Assembly: GCA_964630925.1 (NCBI GenBank) | Contig: CAZVZK010000024.1 | Span: 20,705 to 84,704, forward strand | DNA length: 64,000 bases | Direction: 5' to 3' | Source: RGDT01 sp964630925 | Lineage (GTDB): Bacteria; Planctomycetota; Planctomycetia; Gemmatales; Gemmataceae | In this document: in pieces, positions 35,774 to 43,270 of the stretch | Numbering within the stretch: the first letter of the stretch is position 1 | Layout of the letters: every line of letters starts with the position of its first letter | Position numbers and translations under genes: made by a program | The notes under the pieces: model-generated | What the model saw: only the letters and a program-made list of their open reading frames with translations | What the model was told of the DNA's origin: nothing | The model's database searches: none

Positions 35774-38029
35774 TCATCGGATCACGGCGAAGGCCGACTG
35801 CAAGCGGGCGGCACCCTCGACGGCCACCGGCTCGCCCTCCGCCAGGCCGGACACGACCTCGGCGAGAAGGTCGTCGGCCCGGCCCAGGCCGACCTCGCGC
35901 CTGTCGAAGGAGCCGCCCCCCTTGCGGACGAAGACGAAGGCCCTGGCCCCCTCGCGGACGACGGCGGCCAGGGGCACGGCCAGGGCGGGCCGGGCGGTGC
36001 CCTCGTCCAGGACGGCCGTCAGGCGGGCGAGCTGCCCGTCGCGCAGGGGGCGGGCCGGCGGGGCGTCCAGCTCCACCCAGGCGGCCAGGGTCCGGCTCTC
36101 CGCCCCGAAGGTGCGGCCGGTGCGGGCCACCTTGCCGTCGGCGACGAAGGCCGGGTCGGCGCTGAGGCGGACGCGCACGCGCTGGCCGACGCGCACCCGC
36201 CCCGACTCGGCCTCGGACAGGTGGCCGGCGAACAGCGGCCGCGACAGGTCGTGGACGGTGAACAGCGGCCCCTCGGCCTTGACGGCCTGGCCCAGGACGC
36301 CGTCGAAGGACACCACTATGCCGGCCACGGGGGCGCGGACGGGGATGGCCGGGACGGCGTCCTTCTTCTCCAGCAGCCGGCCGATGGCGGCCTCGTCCAG
36401 GCCGGCCAGCAGCAGCTTGCGGCGCAGGGTGGCCCGCGACTGCCTGCCCGCCACCACCCGGCTCTCGGCCTCGATGATGCGGCGGCGGGGCACGCCGTCG
36501 CCCATGTCCTTGAGCCGCCGGAACGTCTCCTCCAGGAGCTGCCCCTCCAGGTGGGCGCGCAGCAGGTCGAGCTGGAGCGACAGCGCCTCCTGCCCGGCCA
36601 CCTCGGCCAGCACGTCCCCGGCCTTCACCCGCTGGCCGAGGCGGGCGTGGACGGCGACCAGTGTGCCGCCCATGCGGGCCGAGGCGGCCGCCCTCGCCTG
36701 CGGGGGCAGCTCGACGGAGCCGTCGATGTCCAGCACGTCGGCGACGGGGCGGGCGGAGGCCGGCTCGACGCGCAGGCCCATCGAGCGGGCGGCCTCGGGG
36801 CTGGGCCGCAGCACGCCGGGGATGAAGAACGAGCCGACCTGGTGGGCACCGCGCGTGACGACGCGGTCGCCGGGGAACAGGCCGGCCGACAGCACCTCGG
36901 CCCAGCCGCCCGCACGACGCCCGGCCACGACGTTGCGCCTCTGGAACTGGGAGCCGCCCGCGACCGCCGCCTCCTCGATCAGGACGTAGGACTCCGAGCC
37001 GTCCTCGACGAGGGCCTCCTCCGGGACGGCCAGGGCCTTCGCGGCCCCCGGCAGCAGCACGCGGGCCACGCCCGTCATGCCGGGCAGTAGCCTCGGCTCG
37101 CGGCCCGGCGCGTTCTCCAGCTCCGCCCAGGCGGCGTTGGCGTGCGTCACCGGGTCGAGGTGCAGGCCGACCACCCCCAGCCGGGCGCGGAACGCCTCGC
37201 CGGGGAGGGCCGGCAGGCGCAGCTCGACCTCCTGGCCGGCGCGGGCCAGGTGCAGGTCCCGCTCCAGCACGTCCACCCGCACCCACACGCGCGACACGTC
37301 GGCCACCTCGAACAGGTGTTCCGCCGGCTCGACGACGCGGCCGACGGCCAGGTCGGCGTGCAGGACGGTGCCGGCGACGGGGCTGAGGACGGGCAGCACG
37401 AGCGCGGACGGCTTGCCCCCCTTGAGCAGGGCCGCCAGGCCGTCGGCGGGCAGCCCCAGGGCGGCCCATTTCGCCTTGCCCACCTCCAGGGCGGCCAGGT
37501 GCTGGCGGTGCCGGCTGCGGGCCTCCAGCAGGTCCTGGGCGGCCACCGCGCCGCCGGCCCCCTCCAGCACGGCGACCACCTTCGCGGCGAGGCGGGCCTC
37601 GTTGTCGGCGGCGAGGATGTCCTGCTGGAGCGTCTCCAGCTCCAGGCTCTCGACCTCGGCCAGCACCTCGCCGGCCTCGACGGCCTGGCCGGGCCGCGCG
37701 TGCAGGCGGGCGACCCGGCCGCCCAGCCGGGACGACGCGAAGGCGTGCCGGCCCCAGGGCGCGGCGATGGCCGCGTAGGCCGTGAACGAGCCCGTGACGG
37801 GGCGCGACTCCGCCTCGGCGGTGCGCAGGTCGAGGGCGTCGCGGGCCTCCTTGCTCAGGGTGACCAGCCCCCTGGCCAGGTCGATCTCCGCGCCACGGGT
37901 GGGCAGCGGGGCGTGGCCCTCGTGGGCCAGCAGCAGGCCGACGCCCGCCGTGAGGAGGAAGGCCAGCGCGGCCCAGCGGGCGGCGAGGTGCGGGTTCTCT
38001 CGTGCTTGCCTGGCGAAATAGCTCAGCAT
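35774..38029 (-). CDS. Double RND periplasmic adaptor (two adaptor units in one chain)
   Basis: A 751-residue protein, nearly twice the usual adaptor length. Unit 1 (about 45-400) has anchor ALAFLLTAGVGLLLAHEGHAP, the entry strand RVARLHARPGQAVEAGEVLAEV, hairpin helices, VLSPVAGTVLHADLAVGRVVE, and barrel VAVPEEALV-type strands. Unit 2 (about 415-751) repeats the order: GTLVAVHARLGQRVKAGDVLAEV, helices, VRAPVAGIVVSFDGVLGQAVK, and AVPLAAVVREGARAFVFV. Adaptors pack as dimer pairs (six per trimeric pump), so a fused pair would set a fixed 1:1 arrangement of two unlike units. It sits immediately upstream of the response regulator and RND pump genes. Confidence 0.88.
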   Translation of the reverse strand: MLSYFARQARENPHLAARWAALAFLLTAGVGLLLAHEGHAPLPTRGAEIDLARGLVTLSKEARDALDLRTAEAESRPVTGSFTAYAAIAAPWGRHAFASSRLGGRVARLHARPGQAVEAGEVLAEVESLELETLQQDILAADNEARLAAKVVAVLEGAGGAVAAQDLLEARSRHRQHLAALEVGKAKWAALGLPADGLAALLKGGKPSALVLPVLSPVAGTVLHADLAVGRVVEPAEHLFEVADVSRVWVRVDVLERDLHLARAGQEVELRLPALPGEAFRARLGVVGLHLDPVTHANAAWAELENAPGREPRLLPGMTGVARVLLPGAAKALAVPEEALVEDGSESYVLIEEAAVAGGSQFQRRNVVAGRRAGGWAEVLSAGLFPGDRVVTRGAHQVGSFFIPGVLRPSPEAARSMGLRVEPASARPVADVLDIDGSVELPPQARAAASARMGGTLVAVHARLGQRVKAGDVLAEVAGQEALSLQLDLLRAHLEGQLLEETFRRLKDMGDGVPRRRIIEAESRVVAGRQSRATLRRKLLLAGLDEAAIGRLLEKKDAVPAIPVRAPVAGIVVSFDGVLGQAVKAEGPLFTVHDLSRPLFAGHLSEAESGRVRVGQRVRVRLSADPAFVADGKVARTGRTFGAESRTLAAWVELDAPPARPLRDGQLARLTAVLDEGTARPALAVPLAAVVREGARAFVFVRKGGGSFDRREVGLGRADDLLAEVVSGLAEGEPVAVEGAARLQSAFAVIR

Positions 38030-38113
38030 GGGTCGGCCCCTTGTGTCCCCGTGCGTCCGCCGCAGCGGCTTCTGCTTCCACGGCGTGGCGGCCCGCGAGC
38101 CTGCCCCGCCCGT

Positions 38114-38530
38114 TCACGGCTTCCTGCTTTTCGCCTTCATGGCCGCCACGGCCTTCAGCGTCTCGTCCGGCTCGTCCAGGGCCGTGCCCTTGCAGCCCTT
38201 GCAGCAGAGGAACACCGGCTGCCCCTTGATGATCACCTTCAGCGGCACGCCCATGCCGCCCAGCCTCTGCTCGGGCATGACCGGGCAGTAGCCCTGGGCT
38301 TCCGCCAGGGCCCGGTCCTCCGGCGGGAGCCTGCCCAGCGCCGCCTCGATTTTCGCCTCCGCCGGGGCCTTCGCGGCGGGCTTCGCGGGTGCTTTGACGC
38401 CGTCCTTCGTCCCGTCCCTGGGCACATGATCCTCTTGGCGCTGCGGCCCGCAGCCGGCGGCCGCGACCAGCGCCGCCGCGAGCGCCAGCGTGCCGACGCC
38501 CGCCTGGAACATCCTCCCGCCGAACTTCAT
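38114..38530 (-). CDS. Lipoprotein with YHS-like Cys domain
   Basis: A 138-residue lipoprotein (LALAAALVAAAGC, good GGAGGAG ribosome site). After a Lys/Ala linker comes a compact domain: GYCPVMPEQRLGGMGVPLKV, then VFLCCKGCKGTALDEPDETL. The CPV...CCxxC pattern resembles the YHS/metal-binding fold. The protein at 40350-40715 has the same domain with RLGSMGVPVKV and LLCCSHC, so they are paralogs. Likely a periplasmic copper or zinc carrier; the exact ligand is unknown. Confidence 0.8.
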   Translation of the reverse strand: MKFGGRMFQAGVGTLALAAALVAAAGCGPQRQEDHVPRDGTKDGVKAPAKPAAKAPAEAKIEAALGRLPPEDRALAEAQGYCPVMPEQRLGGMGVPLKVIIKGQPVFLCCKGCKGTALDEPDETLKAVAAMKAKSRKP

Positions 38531-38613
38531 GATCTCCTCCCGGCACGGGATCGGGCCGGGGCCACCCGCGATTCGGGCGGCCCCGGCTTTCGCGGCTCAC
38601 GCCGCTCGGGACA

Positions 38614-39057
38614 CTACTTGTCGCCGTGCTTGGCGTGCTTCACCATCTCCCGGCACTCCTTGGCGCAGGCGCGACACGCCTTGGCGCAGGCGGCCATCTT
38701 CTTGTCGTCCTTGAACTTCTCGCAGGCGGCGGCGCAGTCGTCGCAGCACTTGGCGCACCCCTCGCAGATCGGGGCCGCCAGCGGGCTCTTGCCGGCGGAC
38801 AGGCTGGCCGCCAAGGCGCAGCACTTGTCGCAGTCGGCGCAGAGGCGGGCCGTCACGGCGTGGTCCTTGTGGCCCTTGGCGACGTGCGTCATGCAGTGGT
38901 CGAAGCAGGAGGCGCACTCCCTCTGGCAGTCGCTGCACGCCTTGGCGCACTTGTCGAAGTGCTTGCCGTGGCCCTCGTCGGCCTCGGCCGCCACGGCCGC
39001 CGCCGCCAGCATCATCGCCGCCAGGAGGGCGGCCCCGAAGCCCGTCACGATCTTCAT
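38614..39057 (-). CDS. Exported four-helix copper-storage protein (Csp-like, DUF326)
   Basis: A 147-residue product with an N-terminal signal (FGAALLAAMMLAAAAVAAEA) and about 20 cysteines in the Csp spacing: CAKACSDCQRECASC, CADCDKCC, CEGCAKCCDDCAAAC, CAKACRACAKEC. These line the core of a four-helix bundle that stores Cu(I). As a Sec-exported copy it complements the cytosolic relative at 7113-7445, giving copper storage on both sides of the membrane. GAGGAG precedes the ATG at 39057. Confidence 0.92.
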   Translation of the reverse strand: MKIVTGFGAALLAAMMLAAAAVAAEADEGHGKHFDKCAKACSDCQRECASCFDHCMTHVAKGHKDHAVTARLCADCDKCCALAASLSAGKSPLAAPICEGCAKCCDDCAAACEKFKDDKKMAACAKACRACAKECREMVKHAKHGDK

Positions 39058-39247
39058 CGCTGAACACTCCTCGTTGATGGACTCGGGCGACTTCCTTCCC
39101 GAGGCACCCCTGGGGGCAGGGACGCCTTCACGCACGCCGGCGGGGCCACGGGCCGCGTGCCGTCCGGCCGCCGCCGATGCCCGCCCCAACCTCCGGCCCC
39201 GCCGCCCCGGCCCTCCTCGCCTCGGCTGCGGACGCCGGCGTTGTCCG

Positions 39248-39676
39248 TCACGCCGTGCCGGCCGCCGGCACCTCGCGGCCGGCGAGGGCGGCGACGATGG
39301 GGCAGCCGTCGAGCGGCCCCTCGCCGTCGCAGGCGGCGACCAGCCCGGCCAGGGCCGCCCGCACCCGCTGGAGGTCGGTTATCCTGGCCTCGACGGCGGC
39401 TGCCTTCTCCGCCGCCATCCTCCTGACCTCGGCCCGGTCGCCGCCGCCGTCGTGCAGGCGGAGCAGGTCCTTGATCTCGGACAGGGCGAAGCCCAGGGCC
39501 TTGGCGCGGGCGATGAACAGGAGCCGGTCCACGGCGTCCTGCCCGTACTGGCGGTAGCCCACGCCCGAGCCCTTGCGGGCCGGCACGGCCAGCAGACCCT
39601 CGCGCTCGTAGAAGCGGATCGTCTCCACCCCCACGCCCGCCTTCTTCGCCACCTGGCCGATGGTCAGCGCCGCCAT
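39248..39676 (-). CDS. MerR-family metal-responsive regulator
   Basis: A 142-residue MerR protein with helix-turn-helix TIGQVAKKAGVGVETIRFYEREGLL, wing GYRQY, and dimer helix. The C-terminal metal loop is ACDGEGPLDGCPIV, a C-x8-C-P-I arrangement like the CueR/ZntR group. It differs from the MerR at 5661, whose second loop Cys is Tyr. It lies 56 nt after the HMA/CC-ladder gene in the same array. It is the best candidate to act on the CCCT...AGGG class of operators (6968, 14246, 42334, perhaps 18137). Confidence 0.92.
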   Translation of the reverse strand: MAALTIGQVAKKAGVGVETIRFYEREGLLAVPARKGSGVGYRQYGQDAVDRLLFIARAKALGFALSEIKDLLRLHDGGGDRAEVRRMAAEKAAAVEARITDLQRVRAALAGLVAACDGEGPLDGCPIVAALAGREVPAAGTA

Positions 39677-39732
39677 CGCACGCACCTCCCTCGGGCGCGG
39701 GGCGGCAGGCGAGGCCGCCCCGCAAGCCCCCG

Positions 39733-40302
39733 TCAGTCCCTGGGGGCGGCCGTGAACTTGCCGGCCGGGCCTTCCAGGCGGGCCGGCTTGAAGCCGGCCT
39801 TCTCGACGGCCTCCCACATGGCCCTGGCCGAGGGGGCCGCCTTGTCCTTGGGCGTGACGACGACCCTCGACCCCTTGAGGTCGGCCTCCGCCTTGGCGAC
39901 GCCGGCGACGGCGCTCAGCTTGGCGACGATCTTCTTGGCGCAGGTCGGGCACTCCATGTCCTCGACGGCGATGACCGTCGCGTTGGCCGCCGGCTTGGCG
40001 GCGGGGGCGTCGGCCTTCGCCGCGCATTTGCCGCAGCAGCCCTTGCCCTTGGCGGCGGGCTTGCCGCCCTTGGGGGCCTCCGCCGACACGAGGGCGGCGG
40101 CGCAGCAGGGCGAGCCCTCAAAGCAGCAGGGCGAGCCGGGGAAGCAGCAGCCGGCCCCCTCGCAGCACGGCGAGCCGGGGAAGCAGCACGGCGACCCCTC
40201 GTAGCAGCAGCCGGCGGGCGTCGCCGCCGGGATGTACGACCAGGCCGCGCCGGCCGTCAGGGCCGCCAGCAGGGCCACGAACACGATCAGGTGCCTCGAC
40301 AT
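39733..40302 (-). CDS. Exported CC-ladder protein fused to HMA domain
   Basis: The start is placed at ATG 40302 because AAGGAG (40310-40315) lies 7 nt from it; the ATG at 40308 would be too close. The 189-residue product has a signal peptide (LIVFVALLAALTAGAAWS), then six Cys pairs in about 40 residues with a repeated PGSPCC/EGSPCC unit, then GCCGKC. An HMA domain follows (AVEDMECPTCAKKIVAKLSAV; CxxC site) with C-terminal MWEAVEKAGFKPARLEGP as in the gene at 8798-9133. It looks like a periplasmic metal buffer joined to a carrier domain. Confidence 0.85.
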   Translation of the reverse strand: MSRHLIVFVALLAALTAGAAWSYIPAATPAGCCYEGSPCCFPGSPCCEGAGCCFPGSPCCFEGSPCCAAALVSAEAPKGGKPAAKGKGCCGKCAAKADAPAAKPAANATVIAVEDMECPTCAKKIVAKLSAVAGVAKAEADLKGSRVVVTPKDKAAPSARAMWEAVEKAGFKPARLEGPAGKFTAAPRD

Positions 40303-40349
40303 CCTCATTCTCCTTGCATCGGGCGACATGGGGCTGGGGCGATCTTGCA

Positions 40350-40715
40350 TCACTTCGGCTTGGCGGCGCGCTCCTGGGCGGCGCGCTTCCGGTTGGCCTC
40401 GGCGGCGGCCAGCGTCTTCGCCGGGTCCGCCAGGGCCTTCTTCTCGCAGTGGGAGCAGCACAGCAGGACATCCGTGCCGTTGACGGCGACCTTCACGGGC
40501 ACGCCCATCGAGCCGAGCCGCTGCTTCGTGGCGACGGCGCACCACTCCTGCTCCTGGGCCAGGGCACGGTCGGCCTCGGGCAGCCCCGCGCGGGCGGCGG
40601 CTATCTCCTCGGGCGTGGCGGCCCTGCCCTTGCCCGGCATCCCGCCGCCGCCGGTGCAGCCGGCCGCCACCGCGCCGAGGAGGGCCGCCAGGGCCAGCCT
40701 GATGGGCGCGGCCAT
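40350..40715 (-). CDS. Lipoprotein with YHS-like Cys domain, second copy
   Basis: A 121-residue lipoprotein (LALAALLGAVAAGC). Its ATG (40715) overlaps the stop of the upstream lipoprotein gene as ATGA. The domain CAVATKQRLGSMGVPVKV...LLCCSHCEKKALADPAKTL pairs with that of 38114-38530 (same order and spacing). The Lys/Ala/Arg tail is charged. Coupled translation with the upstream YHS-tailed lipoprotein suggests they work together in the periplasm. Confidence 0.8.
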   Translation of the reverse strand: MAAPIRLALAALLGAVAAGCTGGGGMPGKGRAATPEEIAAARAGLPEADRALAQEQEWCAVATKQRLGSMGVPVKVAVNGTDVLLCCSHCEKKALADPAKTLAAAEANRKRAAQERAAKPK

Positions 40716-41581
40716 CACTTGCCCTCCTTCGGCTTGAGGTACGAGGCGGCCTTCTTGAGCTTCTCCGGCTTGGCCTTGGCCGTCTTCACCCAGTCGGTGA
40801 CGCAGGGCGGGCAGCAGAAGTAGTAGGTCTGCCCGTCCACGACCCAGGCGCATTCGGTGTTGGCCTTCGTGGCCGTGACGGGGCAGATCAAGTCGCCGGG
40901 CTTGGGGTTGTCGTCATGCTCGGCGATGAAGTCCTTGAACTTCTGCGAGGGCACCAGGCCCTTGTTGGCCTTGATGTCGGCCTCGGTGTACTTGCCGCCG
41001 GGCGTGAGGAAGATCGCCTTCTCCTTCTCGCCGACGACGGCCGCAGGCATGGCCGGCCCGTGCGCCGCCGCCCCGGACTTGAAGCCGACGCGGAACCGCT
41101 CGCCGCCGACGCGGAAGGTGGGGATGGTGACCTCGACCCGCTTGCCCCACAGCTCTTTGGGCAGGGTGCCGGCGAACCGCGAGGTCTTGCCCTTGGCGTC
41201 GTCCTCGCGCGGCTGCGGCTTCAGGACGAACTCGGACGATACGGTGCCGCCCTCGGGGGTGGCGTGGGCCGTGAGCGTCTGCGGCTCGACCTCCAGCACC
41301 TTGGCCTCGTCCTGGCCGAGGGTGTAGAGGGTGAGGAGGCCGTCCTTGCCGAAGACGGCCTCGGCGTGGTAGTTGTCGCGCCCGATGGGCACGATGATGC
41401 CGCCGAACCGGCCGGCCTTGTGGCCATGCTCGTCGTCCTTGCCGGACGCCTTGGCGTCCTTGGCGGGCGGCTTGCCGCCGTCGGTGGTCGGGGCCGGGCC
41501 GCCGCCTTGGCCGCAGCCGGCGATGGCGGCGGCGAGGACGGCCCCGGACAGGATCGTGATCGAGAGGAGGAAGCGGCGCAT
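40715..41581 (-). CDS. Large lipoprotein with C-terminal YHS-like domain
   Basis: A 288-residue product with lipobox (AAAIAGC), a Gly/Lys linker and His cluster (DDEHGHKAGRFGG). A beta-rich domain (GGIIVPIGRDNYHAEAVFGKDGLLTLYTL) is related to the lipoprotein at 169-699, and the C-terminal metal-type domain reads DLICPVTATKANTECAWVVDGQTYYFCCPPC. The last part fits the YHS pattern (CPVT...YYFCCPxC). It heads the minus-strand array of periplasmic metal proteins. A role in capturing metal at the membrane is inferred from the domain. Confidence 0.8.
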   Translation of the reverse strand: MRRFLLSITILSGAVLAAAIAGCGQGGGPAPTTDGGKPPAKDAKASGKDDEHGHKAGRFGGIIVPIGRDNYHAEAVFGKDGLLTLYTLGQDEAKVLEVEPQTLTAHATPEGGTVSSEFVLKPQPREDDAKGKTSRFAGTLPKELWGKRVEVTIPTFRVGGERFRVGFKSGAAAHGPAMPAAVVGEKEKAIFLTPGGKYTEADIKANKGLVPSQKFKDFIAEHDDNPKPGDLICPVTATKANTECAWVVDGQTYYFCCPPCVTDWVKTAKAKPEKLKKAASYLKPKEGK

Positions 41582-41770
41582 GGCCTGGCTCCGTGTGCTG
41601 GGAGTGATGGCGCGTCGCGTCGCCCCCGAGGGGACGCCTCACGCCCGTGGCCGTGCCGCCCAGTGGCGGCGCGTTGCCGGAAGCTGTTGGTGATCGGGGT
41701 GCGTGGGCGTGCGCGGGCGAGGCCGGGGCGCGTCCCTGGCGGGAGGCCCGGCTTCATGCGCGTGGATTTG

Positions 41771-42223
41771 TTAGCAGCGGAGGCGGCTGAGGAGGCGCAG
41801 GATGTCCCTGGCGGCCGGCGGCGGCTTGTCCCAGGGCGAGGGGCCGGAGGCGGACGCGGCGGGGCCGTCGAACAGGGGGGCGGGGGCGGGCGCGAGCCAC
41901 TGGGAGGCCAGGGGCTGCTCGGACTGGTCGGCGGGCCTGTCGAGGAGAGCCGGCCGGGAGCCGTTCTCGCGGCAGGGGCAGCCGCCTTCGCGGCGTCCGC
42001 CGTCGCCGGGGCAGCCGCCCTGGAGGGGGCGCTCGTCGTCGGCCGGGGGGCGGTAGCAGGAGCGGTCGTCCGGCGTGGCGGCGGGCCGGCAGCAGGGCGG
42101 CAGCTCCTCGGGGGCGGGCTGGCCGCCTGCGAGGCGGGCGGCCAGTTGCGGAAGCGAGCAGCAGCACAGGGCAGGCCCCGCCGCCGTCGCCAGCACCAGG
42201 TACGCCACCAGCAGCCGCAGCAT
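41771..42223 (-). CDS. Small Cys-rich exported protein under MerR-type control
   Basis: A 150-residue product starting at ATG 42223: signal segment (LLVAYLVLATAAGPALCCCS), then scattered Cys (PPCCRPA, DRSCYRP, GGCPGD, GGCPCREN), then a Pro/Ala/Asp-rich tail ending in Cys. The plan matches the gene at 3629-4075. A strong MerR-type promoter lies about 105 nt upstream (42328-42358), so it is very likely metal-induced. No family recognised. Confidence 0.65.
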   Translation of the reverse strand: MLRLLVAYLVLATAAGPALCCCSLPQLAARLAGGQPAPEELPPCCRPAATPDDRSCYRPPADDERPLQGGCPGDGGRREGGCPCRENGSRPALLDRPADQSEQPLASQWLAPAPAPLFDGPAASASGPSPWDKPPPAARDILRLLSRLRC

Positions 42224-42327
42224 CGCATCCCCCAGGACGGGAATCGCCAACAGGCGCTCCCATGCTACACCACCGCCGCAGCGCCGGTCAAGCCGGCGGC
42301 CACAGTCGGCCCTCCGCCAATGCATCT

Positions 42328-42358
42328 ATTATCGACCCTGTAGCAGGAACAGGGTCAA
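42328..42358 (-). promoter_or_regulatory. MerR-type promoter of the 41771-42223 gene
   Basis: On the minus strand TTGACC (42353-42358), a 19-bp spacer and GATAAT (42328-42333). The spacer carries CCTGTTCCTGCTACAGG, an interrupted dyad of the same class as the perfect one at 14246-14264 (CCCTGT...ACAGGG). Confidence 0.8.
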
Positions 42359-42451
42359 GGGGAAAAACGGGAGAAATCCGGCGGGGCGGCCGCATCGTCT
42401 TCCCCAAGTCGCCACGGCCCGCCGCCCGCGAACCCCTCGGAGAAGACCACG

Positions 42452-42961
42452 ATGACCGGACACGGCCCTCCCCGCGCCACGGCCGCCCTCGCCCTCGCTT
42501 TCGCCTTCCTCGCCACGCCGCCGGCCGGCCTGGCCGTCCCGGTGCCCAAGACCCACGAGGAGGTGGCCAAGGAGAGCGACTTCATCGGCACCGTGCGGGT
42601 ACTGGCGGTGGCCTGCACGGGCGAGGCCCCCTTCCCCGACACCGAGGCGTCGTCGCAGACCTACCAGGCGTGGCTCCAGGTGGTGTCGGTGAAGAAGGGG
42701 GCGGTGAAGGCGAACCAGACTCTCCTCGTCTCCTGGCAGGACGTGCCGAAGACGGTGATGGGGCCGTGGAAGGTCGAGTACTTCCCCGGCGAGGAGGTGG
42801 AGACGAAGCTGAAGTGGAACGCCGCCCGCAAAATGTACGAGTCCACCTGGCACAACGCCAAGGGCAAGGCCAGCCGCGTGCCCGACACGAAGAAGCTGCC
42901 CGTGAAGGCCGGCGAGGTGGCGGCGGCCAAGGGCGTCGCCGGGCCGGCGAAGGGGGACTGA
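42452..42961 (+). CDS. Exported protein of unknown function
   Basis: A 169-residue product with a signal peptide (TAALALAFAFLATPPAGLAV) and a mature part reading KESDFIGTVRVLAVACTGEAP, YQAWLQVVSVKKGAVKANQTLLVSWQDV and VEYFPGEEVETKLKW. The beta-rich pattern and the position of the core look like small exported domains seen in planctomycetes and myxobacteria, but I cannot name the family. GGAGAAG lies before the ATG. Confidence 0.75.
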   Translation: MTGHGPPRATAALALAFAFLATPPAGLAVPVPKTHEEVAKESDFIGTVRVLAVACTGEAPFPDTEASSQTYQAWLQVVSVKKGAVKANQTLLVSWQDVPKTVMGPWKVEYFPGEEVETKLKWNAARKMYESTWHNAKGKASRVPDTKKLPVKAGEVAAAKGVAGPAKGD

Positions 42962-43270
42962 CAGCACGGGTTCACGCCACCTCACCGGCGGCACCCTCGA
43001 CGCAGGTGGGCCGCTGCCACAACCCGCGCCCACGCAGCCGCGTTGTCAAGGGCACAGGCAACGTGTATGGTGGAAGCGGTGGGCGGTTGTCATGCTGTCG
43101 GCCCGTACTGTACCAGCCGGAAATCCCCGGAGGCTTCGGCCGCAAGGGGGTCTGAAAGCTAAATACCTGCGTGGCCGTGCAAGCGGGCCGCTCACCACCA
43201 TACCCCTGCGCGGCTTGGGCGTGCGCCAGCCGAATCCCGGTGTACCGGACGAGAGGGCGAGCCGCACCGG
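42962..43270. other. Intergenic region at the island boundary
   Basis: About 310 bases between convergent genes with slightly lower GC and no convincing gene. It marks the switch from metal genes to the accessory genes. No clear terminator hairpin or attachment-site repeat was found. Confidence 0.4.

Noticed and set aside
37142..40204. Long plus-strand frame across several small metal genes
   Set aside because: It is antisense to the adaptor, lipoprotein, copper-storage and MerR genes, all of which have recognisable domains.
43050..43200. Possible attachment site or small RNA in the island boundary region
   Set aside because: The palindromic GTACTGTAC and nearby AT-rich bases are too short and have no matching copy elsewhere in the window.
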